Below, one piece after another: positions 14,873 to 24,589 of a stretch of 43,535 nt of DNA. The stretch lies in NCBI GenBank assembly GCA_027487795.1, contig JAIYCX010000011.1, positions 1 through 43,535 of the forward strand, in the 5' to 3' direction. The position numbers and the translations under genes are program-made. The notes beneath the pieces were generated by a model. It was given only the letters and a program-made list of their open reading frames with translations. It had not been told where the DNA came from and made no database searches. How positions within the stretch are numbered: the first letter of the stretch is position 1; each line of letters opens with the position of its first letter. The DNA is from Pseudomonadota bacterium (lineage in GTDB: Bacteria > Bdellovibrionota_C > UBA2361 > SZUA-149 > DAOLCO01).

Positions 14873-15985
14873 TCAATAGCTTACAGCAATATGTTCAGCA
14901 TTGGCTAGAAAATCATTAAAAGCTTCTCCTTGATACTTCGTAGCAGGTGTTTCTCTCAAATCTAAGGATTTTAAAGTTAGACAATCCAGCAATCCAGAAA
15001 AAGATGATGTTTCAAAGTCAGAATAACAAATTTTTAACGTCTCAAGACAAGATGTTGAGATCAGTTCTCCAAATTTATCAGGTAATTCACAAGCTAGAAG
15101 ATGAAGTTCCTTAAGATTTGAATTGTTGAGTAAAAATCTTAGACTTGTACTATCGATTTTTAACCCTGATAGTTTTAGCGTCTGTAAGGTGCGTATTTCT
15201 GAAATATCCCAGAGTGATCTTCGACCAAGATTTGGATTTTTTTTCACATTCAATTCTTTGAGCTTAGGAGTTTTTGAAAAGCCTCTAAAATCATTAGCTC
15301 CAAGTCCGCAATTGCTTAGGTCAAGCCTCTCAAGTTCTCTCATCCCAATAATATGATATATTCCATTTCTAATACCTGGACTATTTTCCAAATCAAGATT
15401 TTTTAAGGAATGACATTCTCTGAGATGATAAATATCCTTGTCTATCAAATTACAGTCATTTATTGAAACCTCTGTTAGTCCAGAAAAGTTAGAAAGTAAT
15501 TCGCAACTTGGAGAATAATTTCTTAATTTTCTATCTAAGGGACTTGAGCGAAGACTAATTTTTTCAATTCTACTTGATGGTCTTAGGTAGTTGAGCGCTC
15601 CACCACTTATAGACGTCATTTTACTTAGTGAGATTAATGAAATATTATTTTGATCATTTAAACCTGAAAGTACCTCTATATTACTCCGAACATTATTTAA
15701 AAAAATAGTGTCAGTATGAATAGGTAGAGCAGCTAATGTAAAGTTTGATACGAAAGCTGACTTAAAAGAGAACCATTTGATAATTTTAGGCCTTAAATGC
15801 CAATTCAGAATCATTTTTAAATAATCTGAAGCTGCACCGTCAGAAATTATGCAAATTCCTCGACACTCAGATTTTGCTTCTTCTGTTGTTTTTGCTAATT
15901 TTTTTAATGATGCTCCAAGCTTGTTAAAATGATTAGTCTTAACTACTAGAGCATCAAATCCTTTAACATATCTAGCTGCATCCAT
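14873..15985 (-). CDS. Cytoplasmic leucine-rich-repeat protein
   Basis: The 370-residue protein has no signal peptide or membrane segment. From about residue 100 onward it carries at least nine leucine-rich repeats with the pattern LxxLxLxxxxL (for example LKNLDLENSPGI, LERLDLSNCGLG, LKELNVKKNPNL, LQTLKLSGLKI, LKELHLLACEL, LKSLDLRETPA). The first 90 residues are not LRR-like and are unrecognised. LRRs usually mediate protein binding. The partner is unknown, and the gene stands alone with its own hairpin-containing leader and terminator. Confidence 0.8.
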   Translation of the reverse strand: MDAARYVKGFDALVVKTNHFNKLGASLKKLAKTTEEAKSECRGICIISDGAASDYLKMILNWHLRPKIIKWFSFKSAFVSNFTLAALPIHTDTIFLNNVRSNIEVLSGLNDQNNISLISLSKMTSISGGALNYLRPSSRIEKISLRSSPLDRKLRNYSPSCELLSNFSGLTEVSINDCNLIDKDIYHLRECHSLKNLDLENSPGIRNGIYHIIGMRELERLDLSNCGLGANDFRGFSKTPKLKELNVKKNPNLGRRSLWDISEIRTLQTLKLSGLKIDSTSLRFLLNNSNLKELHLLACELPDKFGELISTSCLETLKICYSDFETSSFSGLLDCLTLKSLDLRETPATKYQGEAFNDFLANAEHIAVSY

Positions 15986-16297
15986 GGTTTTAACCTTTCA
16001 AAAAACGGGACTACGCCAATTCATTAGATTTTGATCTAATGAATTGGCATTTAAGCACTTCTACCCAGATAATTTGTAAATGATTCAACGGAATAGGTCA
16101 ATATTTCACACTTAGTACTATAGAAATATATCAAGGTTACTCCCTTAATACTTCTTCTTAAGATATTTTCTCACTACATTTCCCTTGATTTAATTACCTA
16201 TTTTCTGTGGCATGAATAATGCCTATCTAATATGTTTTAGGATAAGCAGCTTTGCTCGGAGCATCTAATTAATAATTAATTTTTAGTTTTTTATTAA
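15986..16297. other. Gene-free divergent promoter region with a 15-bp palindrome
   Basis: This 312-bp stretch separates the divergent LRR and DUF1800 genes. The only clear structure is a perfect hairpin: 16015-16029 pairs with 16034-16048 around a TTTG loop. On the minus strand it falls in the leader of the LRR gene, 30 bp before its ATG, and is followed nine bases later by a run of T. It could be an attenuator or a dimeric operator. I see no open frame of useful length elsewhere in the stretch. Confidence 0.7.
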
Positions 16298-18109
16298 ATG
16301 TTTTTCAGATATTTATTTATACTAGTAGTTACCCTTTTTTTATCAAACTCTAGTTATGCAGCTAATATTATTCTAGATAATCAATCTCGAATTCAGTACG
16401 ATCAATTCAATGGTAAAAGAATAGCATGTCTAAAAGCAAATCCTTCAGTATCGGGTACGGTTAGGAAATCAAGAAAAAAGTTTATATTTAAACCAACCGT
16501 AGATAATTTTTCAGCACTTCTAAGAAAACTGAAAAAAAGACCTACGAAAAAAAATCTTAAAAAAATAGAAGAAATTAATCAATTTATAACTTCAAGAAAT
16601 GATTTTTGTAATTCTTTAGTTAATCCTAAAACACCTGATGTTCCGCCTCCGCCACCACCGCCATCAGAAGATGTTATCACTGATGTAGAGTTTAATCTTG
16701 CACCTTACTCTAATAATTTAACAGAAACTGATGCTAAGCATTTATTTCGAAGGGCTGCATTCGGTGGAACTAGGCAGCAGATATCAGTTGCAACAATAAA
16801 TGGTTTAAATTCAACTATAGAGCAGTTAATAGAAGAGGTAGCAACTCCTGATCTGCAAGCTATTGCTGAAAATTTAAAAGATGGAGATCCTGATCCTACA
16901 GATGATGAAAATTATATCTCAGCTCAGGGTGTTAGGTATATTCAATTGCTCTATGCAATAAAAAGCCCAAATCAGCTAAAAGAAAAGATGGCATATTTTC
17001 TACAAGATTTATTTGCAGCTTCTTATCGAACTTTAAATGGGGATGACGGTCATTTTGTTCTTGATTATTTAGATATTACCAGAAGAAATGCCTTATCAAA
17101 CTTCAAAACTTTCGCAAAACAAATTACTGTTAATGGAATGATGCTTAGTTGGTTAGATGGTAAGACTAATAAAGTAGGTAATGTTAATGAGAACTACGCA
17201 AGAGAGTTTTGGGAATTATTCACTATAGGTCATGATACTTATACAGAAAAAGATGTAAATGAAGCAGCACGTGCACTAACTGGATGGAGGACTGTTTGGA
17301 GTAATGAAAAATGGGGTAGGGAAGTAGTATTTTCTCCAAAGAGAGCAGATACCGGGCAGAAAGTAATTTTTGAGAACACAGCCTATCAACGAGTAGGTAA
17401 CTTTGATACAAATCAATTAATAGATATTACATTAGATTCACACCCAAAGGCATCTGAGCATTTAGCTAGAGCATTATTTAAGTTTTTTGTTCGAGTAGAG
17501 CCAACTAACGAAATATTAATTGAGTTAAGTAACGATATTAGAAGTTCTGGCTATGAGCTTGCTCCAATAGTTAGAAAAATATTAAAATCAAATGCACTAT
17601 TTTCAAGACAAGCTAGAAGAGTATCAATCAAAACTCCTTTAGAGTACGTTATTGGTCTAATAAGACTTACCGAGGTTCCTTTTAACTTTAATGAAGTGGA
17701 CTGGATGCTAACTGAAATGGGTCAGCAGATACTCAATCCCCCATCTGTTAAGGGCTGGGATGATGATACTTATTGGATAAATGATCAATGGGTCTCAAGA
17801 AGAATGAATGCAGCCCCTGACTTACTAAATTCTGCAAGGTACCGCTCTGAAGGATTTACATTAGCAAATTTAATTCCTAGTAATAATGCGAGTAGTTTGT
17901 CTTTATTAAATTATTTTATATCAATATTTGATCTAAAACTTAGCCCAGAAGAATATCAAAGATTTTATACTTACATCACAAATTATCAAGATTGGAATGG
18001 AGATAATGAAAGCTGGAACTTTGAATCTGGAACACCTGAGGAGAAAGAGCAGAAATTAAGAGGATTAATATTTCTGATAACAAATCATGACTCTTATTTT
18101 ATGAATTAA
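16298..18109 (+). CDS. DUF1800 family secreted protein
   Basis: This 603-residue protein has a Sec signal (FFRYLFILVVTLFLSNSSYAA). After a charged linker and a Pro-rich stretch (about residue 118) comes a full DUF1800 domain: AKHLFRRAAFGGT at about 147-160, NYAREFWELFTIGHDTYTEKDV at about 295-320, ALTGWR, and the late LNPPSVKGWDD. The biochemical role of DUF1800 proteins is not established. They are almost always encoded beside a DUF1501 protein, as here (16 bp downstream), so the two probably form one envelope system. No clear ribosome site precedes ATG 16298. Confidence 0.92.
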   Translation: MFFRYLFILVVTLFLSNSSYAANIILDNQSRIQYDQFNGKRIACLKANPSVSGTVRKSRKKFIFKPTVDNFSALLRKLKKRPTKKNLKKIEEINQFITSRNDFCNSLVNPKTPDVPPPPPPPSEDVITDVEFNLAPYSNNLTETDAKHLFRRAAFGGTRQQISVATINGLNSTIEQLIEEVATPDLQAIAENLKDGDPDPTDDENYISAQGVRYIQLLYAIKSPNQLKEKMAYFLQDLFAASYRTLNGDDGHFVLDYLDITRRNALSNFKTFAKQITVNGMMLSWLDGKTNKVGNVNENYAREFWELFTIGHDTYTEKDVNEAARALTGWRTVWSNEKWGREVVFSPKRADTGQKVIFENTAYQRVGNFDTNQLIDITLDSHPKASEHLARALFKFFVRVEPTNEILIELSNDIRSSGYELAPIVRKILKSNALFSRQARRVSIKTPLEYVIGLIRLTEVPFNFNEVDWMLTEMGQQILNPPSVKGWDDDTYWINDQWVSRRMNAAPDLLNSARYRSEGFTLANLIPSNNASSLSLLNYFISIFDLKLSPEEYQRFYTYITNYQDWNGDNESWNFESGTPEEKEQKLRGLIFLITNHDSYFMN

Positions 18110-18124
18110 TATTTGGTTTAATTT

Positions 18125-19399
18125 ATGTGTAAAAATCATTCAAGAAGAGATTTTATTAGCGGAGTAGGAAAGGGGGCACTAGCACTAGCGTGCTCTTCTT
18201 CTGCCTTTGGTTTACTGGGTAGATCAATAGCGAATGCTTCTACCTTGCAAGGCACTGGTAAAACTTTAATTTTAGTTAATTTCTTCGGAGGAATTGACGG
18301 CTTAAATATTGTAGTCCCTTATAATAATCAAATTTACTACGACCGAAGACCTACTATTGCAGTTCCTGCAAGTCAGTTAAATATTATAAATAATGAAGTA
18401 GGCTTAAATAAAAATCTTACAAGATTGTACAATAGATTAAATGCTTCTGGTAAATTAGCTTTAATACAACAAGTGGGCTACCCAAATCCAAATGGCTCAC
18501 ACTTTGAGAGTCAAGATATTTGGAGTCTTGGAAGAAGAGATGTTTCACGACAAGATCCTAGAGGTTGGCTTGGGCGACTAGCAGATGAATATTTTGATTC
18601 TAATTTTGATATGTTTGGTATCGGGGTCAGTAATAAAATAGACTTTTTAACTAATAAACCTCAAGTAAGGCCAATAATAGTGAACTCACTTGAAGATATG
18701 GGCATAACTTGGGATTGGTACTCGGATGCAGATAATAATCATAGAAAAGAAGTAGCTAAACTAAATGCAACTATACAAAGTTCTGACGATGCTCTAAAGA
18801 ATCCAAATCAATTATCTCTGAAGCAAAGCCTAAAAACTTTTCATTACGTTGGAGAAGATTTAAAACAAATTTCTACTAATTATAGAAGTACTGTTACTTA
18901 CCCTGAAGGGAATTATTTTGGAGGTTCATTACGTGAAATTGCTAAAATGATGCAAGCTGGTCGGGGTACTCAAGTTTTTTATACTGGTATTGGTGGTTGG
19001 GATACTCACAGTGAGCAGGCTGGAAGTTTTAATGGGCAGCTTGATAGAGTTGACCAAGCTTTTGATGCTTTAATAAGTGATTTAGTAGCAATGGGGAAAT
19101 GGCAGGATACTGCGATTGTTTGCTTCTCAGAGTTTGGTAGAAATTGTTTTGAGAATGGAAGTAACGGTACGGATCATGGTCATGGTAATTCTATGTTAGT
19201 TTTTGGAGGAGGTGTAAAGGGAGGAGTTTATGGACCTACTCCCTCAGCTGATGATCTTAGACAAGAGTCTCTTGGTTACTACTTAGACTTTCGCTCAGTC
19301 TTTAAAGCAGCAGTATCAGGTCATCTAGGTTTAAATCCGGGCCCTGTATTTGATGAATTGATACCTGCTTATGATGTGCCTCTAGACTTATTTAGCTAA
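18125..19399 (+). CDS. DUF1501 family Tat-exported protein
   Basis: The 424-residue protein starts with a twin-arginine signal (HSRRDFISGVGKGALALACSSSAFGLL). The body matches DUF1501, a sulfatase/alkaline-phosphatase-like fold: LVNFFGGIDGLNIVVPY near the N-terminus, NGSHFESQDIWSLG, GGWDTHSEQ, CFSEFGRN and GTDHGHGNSMLVFGGGVKGG. The conserved Asp/His residues suggest metal binding, but no reaction is established for the family. It is encoded 16 bp after its DUF1800 partner. The Tat route implies folding, perhaps with a cofactor, before export, whereas the partner carries a Sec-type signal. Confidence 0.92.
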   Translation: MCKNHSRRDFISGVGKGALALACSSSAFGLLGRSIANASTLQGTGKTLILVNFFGGIDGLNIVVPYNNQIYYDRRPTIAVPASQLNIINNEVGLNKNLTRLYNRLNASGKLALIQQVGYPNPNGSHFESQDIWSLGRRDVSRQDPRGWLGRLADEYFDSNFDMFGIGVSNKIDFLTNKPQVRPIIVNSLEDMGITWDWYSDADNNHRKEVAKLNATIQSSDDALKNPNQLSLKQSLKTFHYVGEDLKQISTNYRSTVTYPEGNYFGGSLREIAKMMQAGRGTQVFYTGIGGWDTHSEQAGSFNGQLDRVDQAFDALISDLVAMGKWQDTAIVCFSEFGRNCFENGSNGTDHGHGNSMLVFGGGVKGGVYGPTPSADDLRQESLGYYLDFRSVFKAAVSGHLGLNPGPVFDELIPAYDVPLDLFS

Positions 19400-19415
19400 G
19401 AGATAAAAACTGCTA

Positions 19416-20129
19416 CTAGCATTCTCCATCTTTAGAGATTGATTGTCCTGCTCCTTGAGCTTCACAGCTATTACCATAGGTTTTTCCATCGCATCCACAT
19501 ACTGGAGCATATAATGCGATACATACTTCTGAAAATTCACGACATACCCCAAATGCGCCATTTTCACTATTTGGATTACCGCAACTTAGATCTATATAGT
19601 CACAGTACTTATTCTTAGGGCAGGACTCTCCAGCTGGGGAACAAGGCTCTTTTGGTAGTTCGGAATTACCATCTGATGACCCATTGTGAGGCTGGGAAGT
19701 GCTATTTGATATAGATATCACACTTATAGAGTCGGAAGATACTTCAAAGTTGATATTAATATTAGTATTTTCTGCTTCATTACTTGTTGCTACATTTGCC
19801 TGCGGCAAGATTATAAAAGAATCGCTTGAATTCGGAGTCTCAACTTCTATTGTAAAGTCTGATTCAGTTATAAGAAGTGGTAATGAGAAATTTCCATTCT
19901 CATCGCTGAATGTTTCTTCTCCAGTTTCTTTAATAGTAATTTTTGCATCTTTTACTGGCATACCATTACTACTAATAATTCCATCAACGCTTGTAGAATC
20001 TGTAATCCCTGTTCCAGATGTACCTCCTCCCCCACAGCCACTTAATATGCAGCTACTAAGTATTAGTATGGCTAGGTTACATAATAAATGTATTATAAGC
20101 GAATATTTATTTTCGTTTGTGAATTTCAT
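19416..20129 (-). CDS. Lipoprotein with a C-terminal Kazal-type domain
   Basis: The 237-residue lipoprotein has the lipobox LSGC with Cys32, followed by GGGGTSGTG. Residues 45-110 resemble a carboxypeptidase-regulatory-like beta-sandwich (VDGIISSNGMPVKDAKITIKE). After a Ser/Asn-rich spacer, a Cys-rich C-terminus ends in a Kazal motif (APVCGCDGKTYGNSCEAQGAG) of about 36 residues. Kazal domains inhibit serine proteases in animals and occur in some bacterial lipoproteins; inhibition here is only inferred. I chose ATG 20129 because AGGAAA precedes it at good spacing. An upstream ATG at 20165 would overlap the preceding gene by 29 bp. Confidence 0.85.
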   Translation of the reverse strand: MKFTNENKYSLIIHLLCNLAILILSSCILSGCGGGGTSGTGITDSTSVDGIISSNGMPVKDAKITIKETGEETFSDENGNFSLPLLITESDFTIEVETPNSSDSFIILPQANVATSNEAENTNININFEVSSDSISVISISNSTSQPHNGSSDGNSELPKEPCSPAGESCPKNKYCDYIDLSCGNPNSENGAFGVCREFSEVCIALYAPVCGCDGKTYGNSCEAQGAGQSISKDGEC

Positions 20130-20136
20130 ATATTTC

Positions 20137-20952
20137 CTATTTCTTAATATTTTTTTTAGAGTCATTACTAATTAAACTAAATGTTCCTACAGAGACTTTT
20201 ATACAGCTTGATTCTTTTGCTTTTATGCCTCGTATATCAAGGTCTTTAGAAGCCAAGTAATTTCTAATTTTTTTATGAAAACTGGACCCTTCTTTAAGCA
20301 ACCAAGATCTAATTTCTACTTCTTCACTTTTACTGATTTTATTAAATTCAGTAGTAGCGTGAAGGTTTGGAATCTTTTCTATTTTTTCTTTACTGGATTT
20401 TATATTATCTATTACTGCACTAGTTAAAGTTTCAATATCATTTGAAAGTAAGACTAAAGATTCTTCTAAAGAACTGAACTTACTAACTTTAGATTTTAGT
20501 TTTATTTTTTCTTTAGATTTTTCTACTAAATTTAAGCGTTCTAATTCAAACAGTATAGTGCCTGCATGTAGGTCTGAACTAATAGATTTGATTAAACTAG
20601 AAAATTCAGAATCAACCCCGATAAATGTGAGAGATTTGGGTTTACTCGGTGCCTTCGAGTAGTTTGGATGAAATTGCCACTGACCTACCACTTTAGATAT
20701 TAGGCTCATTCTTGTTGATAGTGTATTTGTTTCTACAACAGCAGATAGAATAGAATCTATTTCTCTTCTTTGAAGTCCTGTAATTACACTTAACCTACTA
20801 GAATTAACTTTTTCAGATAGAGATTCTAACTCTTCGCTAGCTTCATTTATAAATGCTTTCTTTAGTTCTTTAGACAGTTCTTGATACTTAATACCGCTAA
20901 GTATGCTGATTTTTACTACGGATTTTACTAATTTTAGTATAATAGAACTCAT
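20137..20952 (-). CDS. DUF6502 family protein
   Basis: The 271-residue cytoplasmic protein fits the DUF6502 pattern. An N-terminal helical part resembles a winged-helix region (YQELSKELKKAFINEASEEL, then SRLSVITGLQRREIDSI). It is followed by a conserved QWQFHPNY-type segment (WHTDPEF in relatives), a second helical region with LHAGTILFELERLNLVEKSKEKIKL, and a coiled-coil-like C-terminus. The SRLSVITGLxRxEI segment looks like a helix-turn-helix, so a regulatory role is plausible. The start at ATG 20952 is chosen over ATG 20979 because family similarity begins there. An inverted repeat lies just upstream. Confidence 0.7.
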   Translation of the reverse strand: MSSIILKLVKSVVKISILSGIKYQELSKELKKAFINEASEELESLSEKVNSSRLSVITGLQRREIDSILSAVVETNTLSTRMSLISKVVGQWQFHPNYSKAPSKPKSLTFIGVDSEFSSLIKSISSDLHAGTILFELERLNLVEKSKEKIKLKSKVSKFSSLEESLVLLSNDIETLTSAVIDNIKSSKEKIEKIPNLHATTEFNKISKSEEVEIRSWLLKEGSSFHKKIRNYLASKDLDIRGIKAKESSCIKVSVGTFSLISNDSKKNIKK

Positions 20953-20960
20953 ATGGATCA

Positions 20961-20981
20961 AAATGTGTAATATGCACATTT
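20961..20981. promoter_or_regulatory. Inverted repeat next to the DUF6502 start
   Basis: AAATGTG (20961-20967) and CACATTT (20975-20981) form perfect 7-bp arms with a 7-bp spacer, starting 8 bp upstream of ATG 20952 on the minus strand. The position would let a bound dimer block initiation, so autoregulation by the DUF6502 protein is one idea. Confidence 0.35.
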
Positions 20982-21062
20982 CTAACTTAAGTAATATTAT
21001 ATGTCAATAAAATAATTTCAGTTTGAAAGTCTTACTAATCACATTATAAAAATAGATAAAAT

Positions 21063-21728
21063 TTAATCTATTTTAGTCGCAGGCTTCTTTAGATTAATTA
21101 AAAACTCATCTACTAATTGTTTGACTACAGCGGTTGTTACCGCAAATAATAATACTTTAACTGAATCCCAAATCGAATCTATTTTTAGAGAAAAAGTATT
21201 ATTACGCAAATCTTTGATAGTATCATTAGTTTTACTAAATAAAGATTTGATAACATAAATAATTGTTACCATTGCTACTAATACAATTAGACTTTTATAT
21301 TTTTTTATTAATTTATAGTTAGTAATAGAAGGAAGTAGTGAGGTTTGTTTATTAAAATTACTTAAGTTTTGACGAAAATTTGCGATAACTTTTAAATCAT
21401 TATTTCTATCTGTAGTTTGAAGTGAGTGCTTATAATTATAATAAATTTGATAACTAACTCCTATCACTAACGCTGTAAGAGCATAGATTAAATAGAAGTT
21501 AAAATCTGATAAGTTAAAATAATTAGCAATAGAATTAATACCGCAGATCAGTAAGTAAATACTCGAAACTATAATAAGAAAATAGCTTATTATAGTTAAT
21601 AATATTGATCTAATAAAGTCTGAGGCTTTAGATAATAATAAATTTCTGATGTCTACAAAAAATATTTTACTATATGACGTTATAGTTTCGTTCAGATCCG
21701 AAAATAAAGCTGTAAAGTCTTTGTTCAT
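21063..21728 (-). CDS. YqjE/phage-holin-like integral membrane protein
   Basis: The 221-residue protein has an amphipathic N-terminus, two close membrane helices (about 41-62 and 79-95), a charged loop, a third helix (about 146-164, LIVLVAMVTIIYVIKSLF) and a possible fourth near 190-206. The paired-helix pattern and the neighbouring ElaB/YqjD-like gene fit the YqjE/holin-superfamily arrangement of the E. coli yqjCDE operon. It is longer than YqjE, with an extra C-terminal half that I do not recognise. It probably sits in the inner membrane. Confidence 0.55.
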   Translation of the reverse strand: MNKDFTALFSDLNETITSYSKIFFVDIRNLLLSKASDFIRSILLTIISYFLIIVSSIYLLICGINSIANYFNLSDFNFYLIYALTALVIGVSYQIYYNYKHSLQTTDRNNDLKVIANFRQNLSNFNKQTSLLPSITNYKLIKKYKSLIVLVAMVTIIYVIKSLFSKTNDTIKDLRNNTFSLKIDSIWDSVKVLLFAVTTAVVKQLVDEFLINLKKPATKID

Positions 21729-21804
21729 ATCGATATTAAAGAGTAGGCTAGTTTAGTCTTTAAACTAAAAAAACCTTTCTCTTTAATTTTTATAAGCTAG
21801 TAAA

Positions 21805-22083
21805 TTATGATTTTTTAGATAAATAACTTAATGCATAGCCTGTTCCTAATGCTATTAATATACTTTTGATAGGCTGATTTTTTATATATTCCGCTAAAGC
21901 ATCAGTCTGATTCATTACTGAATCTTCTATGTCATTAATTTTTCCTTTTGCTGCTTCTACTCCTTTATTTGAAAGATTCTGTGCTTCATGCATTAAGCAC
22001 TCTGATTCATTTTTAACTGAATTAATAGCAGACTTAATAAGACCATCTGCTTGGTCCATTTTCGAATTTGTTTGTGGTATCAT
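21805..22083 (-). CDS. ElaB/YqjD/DUF883-like membrane-anchored protein
   Basis: This 92-residue protein consists of a long amphipathic helical N-terminal region (SAINSVKNESECLMHEAQNL, GVEAAKGKINDIEDSVMNQT) and one C-terminal membrane helix (ILIALGTGYALSYL) ending in KKS. This is the DUF883 layout of E. coli ElaB and YqjD, which are C-tail-anchored, ribosome-associated, stationary-phase inner-membrane proteins. AGGAAA lies 5 bp before ATG 22083. It is divergent from the phosphoketolase operon and shares a promoter region containing a TGA-N6-TCA box. Confidence 0.75.
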   Translation of the reverse strand: MIPQTNSKMDQADGLIKSAINSVKNESECLMHEAQNLSNKGVEAAKGKINDIEDSVMNQTDALAEYIKNQPIKSILIALGTGYALSYLSKKS

Positions 22084-22158
22084 TATATTTCCTAATTTAA
22101 CTTAATCTAATGTGAATATTTTCTAGATGAGAGTGTTTAACGGATTCATAATTTTTTA

Positions 22159-22174
22159 TATGACATAGCTCATA
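22159..22174. promoter_or_regulatory. Candidate Crp/Fnr-type operator upstream of phosphoketolase
   Basis: TATGA-CATAGC-TCATA forms a perfect 5-6-5 inverted repeat in the divergent region between the ElaB-like gene and the phosphoketolase gene. The TGA-N6-TCA core is that of Crp and Fnr operators. It lies 66 bp before ATG 22241 and matches four sites near the Crp/Fnr gene at 26353-27174. Confidence 0.5.
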
Positions 22175-22240
22175 TATCCTTTAGTGCTTAGTCTATATGA
22201 TCTTATTTCTATAATCTTTACTAAAAAATTAAATAAATCT

Positions 22241-24589
22241 ATGTCCAGTGAACTACTTACAAAAATCGATTCTTACTGGCGTGCTGCAAACTATCTTTCC
22301 GTTGGGCAGATATATTTAATGGATAATCCACTTTTAAAAGATCCTTTAGAATTAAAACATATCAAGCCACGTTTGCTAGGTCATTTTGGAACCACTCCAG
22401 GTTTAAATTTTATTTATGCCCATCTTAATCAAGCAATTAAAGATTATAATTTAAACGCGATGTTTATTTGTGGACCTGGCCACGGTGGACCTGGAATAGT
22501 AGCCAATACATATTTGGAAGGTACTTACAGCGAAGTATATCCCGAAATATCTGAAGATGAAGAAGGGATGAAAAAATTATTTAAACAATTTTCCTTTCCT
22601 GGGGGGATACCTAGCCATACTGCTCCAGAGACTCCAGGGTCTATTCATGAAGGAGGAGAGTTAGGTTATTCACTTTCTCATGCATATGGAGCAGTTTTTG
22701 ATAATCCAGATCTATTAGTGGCATGTGTTGTTGGAGACGGAGAAGCAGAAACAGGACCTCTTGCAACGAGTTGGCATTCGAATAAATTTATTAATCCTGT
22801 TTATGATGGTGCGGTACTGCCAATTTTACATTTAAATGGTTACAAAATAGCAGGACCCACTGTTCTTGCACGAATACCTCCTGCAGAATTGGATCAATTG
22901 TTTAGAGGATATGGATATAATCCTTATTATGTAGGAGGAGATGATCCACGCCTCATGCATGAACAAATGTTTGAGATACTAAAAACAATTATTGAAGAGA
23001 TAAAAGGTATTCAAACTAAAATACGTAGTAACGGATTTAAAATTAGACCTAGTTGGCCAATGATCATTCTGTGTTCACCTAAAGGTTGGACATGTCCTAA
23101 GGTGGTAGATGGCTTACAAATTGAAGGTAGTTTTCGTTCTCATCAAGTACCACTATCTGAGCTTTTTGAAAAGCCAGAGCATGTTTTAATGTTAGAAACT
23201 TGGATGAAGAGTTATAAACCAGAAGAACTTTTTGATGTTAATGGACGACTTAATGCAGAATTAAGAGACTTAGCACCAAAAGGTGAAAAGAGAATGGGCT
23301 CTAATCTCAATGCAAATGGAGGTATAAAGCTCAAGCCATTAAAACTTCCAGATTTTACTTATTATGCTTTGACGGTTCAGTCACCTGGTATTGATTATGG
23401 AGAGGCTACAAGAGTACAGGGACAATTTTTACGTGATGTAATGAGGTTAAATAGCGAAGAGAAGAATTTTCGTATTTTTAGTCCTGATGAAACTGCTTCT
23501 AATCGCCTAGGGGCTGTATTTGAAGTAACAAATAGAATGTCTGTTGCTGAAATTCTCCCCACAGATGATCATGTAGCATCAGACGGCAGAGTTATGGAAA
23601 TGCTAAGTGAGCATCAGTGTCAGGGCTGGCTAGAAGGATATCTTTTAACAGGTGGTCACGGAGTTTTTAGTTGTTATGAAGCATTCATTCACATTGTTGA
23701 TTCTATGTTTAATCAGCATGCAAAGTGGCTAAGCTCAACTCATCATATTCCTTGGCGTAAACCTATTGCATCATTAAATTATTTACTATCTTCTCATGTT
23801 TGGAGACAGGATCATAACGGACTTAGTCATCAAGATCCAGGATTTATAGATCTGGTAATGAATAAAAAGGCTGATGTAATAAGAGTATATTTACCACCTG
23901 ATGCAAATTGTCTTTTAAGTGTAACGGATCACTGCTTAAGAAGTTTAAATTATATTAATGTTATTGTTTGTGGCAAACAACCTTCTCTCCAATGGCTAAC
24001 AATGGAAGAAGCCGTAAGTCATTGTGCTTCTGGTATAGGAATTTGGGAGTGGGCGAGTACTGATAAAGGTAGTGAGCCAGATGTTATAATGGCATGTGCA
24101 GGAGATGTGCCGACGCTTGAAATAATAGCAGCTGTTTCAATCTTACGTAAAGAACTTCCTGAATTAAAAGTAAGAGTAGTAAATGTAGTAGATTTAATGA
24201 AACTTCAGCCACAAACTGAACACCCTCATGGTATGACAGATTTTGATTTTGATTCTATTTTTACTACTGATAAGCCAATTATTTTTGCTTATCATGGTTA
24301 TCCATGGCTAATTCATAGGCTTGCTTATCGAAGAAAAAATCATCAAAATCTTCATGTTCGAGGTTATAAGGAAGAGGGAACGACAACAACTCCTTTTGAT
24401 ATGGTTGTATTAAATGATTTAGACAGATTTCATCTTGTGATTGATGTGATTGATCGTGTTCCTGGACTACAAGCTAAAGCTTCGTATTTAAAACAGGCTA
24501 TGCGGGATAAGTTAATAAAACATCATCAGTATATACGTATTCATGGGCAGGATATGGAAGAGGTTTTGAATTGGAAATGGGATAATTAG
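22241..24589 (+). CDS. xfp: Phosphoketolase (xylulose-5-phosphate/fructose-6-phosphate)
   Basis: Phosphoketolase uses thiamine diphosphate to split xylulose 5-phosphate and/or fructose 6-phosphate with phosphate into acetyl phosphate and an aldose phosphate. The 782 residues carry the family landmarks [42 protein letters not shown], the cofactor-binding [19 protein letters not shown], and the late [18 protein letters not shown] 22241 is the family start ([19 protein letters not shown]); an in-frame GTG 57 bp upstream would add unmatched residues. The stop overlaps the acetate kinase start by 1 bp, so the two are translationally coupled. Together they convert sugar phosphates to acetate and ATP. 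Confidence 0.97.
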   Translation: MSSELLTKIDSYWRAANYLSVGQIYLMDNPLLKDPLELKHIKPRLLGHFGTTPGLNFIYAHLNQAIKDYNLNAMFICGPGHGGPGIVANTYLEGTYSEVYPEISEDEEGMKKLFKQFSFPGGIPSHTAPETPGSIHEGGELGYSLSHAYGAVFDNPDLLVACVVGDGEAETGPLATSWHSNKFINPVYDGAVLPILHLNGYKIAGPTVLARIPPAELDQLFRGYGYNPYYVGGDDPRLMHEQMFEILKTIIEEIKGIQTKIRSNGFKIRPSWPMIILCSPKGWTCPKVVDGLQIEGSFRSHQVPLSELFEKPEHVLMLETWMKSYKPEELFDVNGRLNAELRDLAPKGEKRMGSNLNANGGIKLKPLKLPDFTYYALTVQSPGIDYGEATRVQGQFLRDVMRLNSEEKNFRIFSPDETASNRLGAVFEVTNRMSVAEILPTDDHVASDGRVMEMLSEHQCQGWLEGYLLTGGHGVFSCYEAFIHIVDSMFNQHAKWLSSTHHIPWRKPIASLNYLLSSHVWRQDHNGLSHQDPGFIDLVMNKKADVIRVYLPPDANCLLSVTDHCLRSLNYINVIVCGKQPSLQWLTMEEAVSHCASGIGIWEWASTDKGSEPDVIMACAGDVPTLEIIAAVSILRKELPELKVRVVNVVDLMKLQPQTEHPHGMTDFDFDSIFTTDKPIIFAYHGYPWLIHRLAYRRKNHQNLHVRGYKEEGTTTTPFDMVVLNDLDRFHLVIDVIDRVPGLQAKASYLKQAMRDKLIKHHQYIRIHGQDMEEVLNWKWDN

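Noticed and set aside
19699..20175. 158-residue plus-strand frame opposite the Kazal lipoprotein
   Set aside because: It has no ribosome site or recognisable domain, whereas the minus strand carries a lipobox and a Kazal motif.
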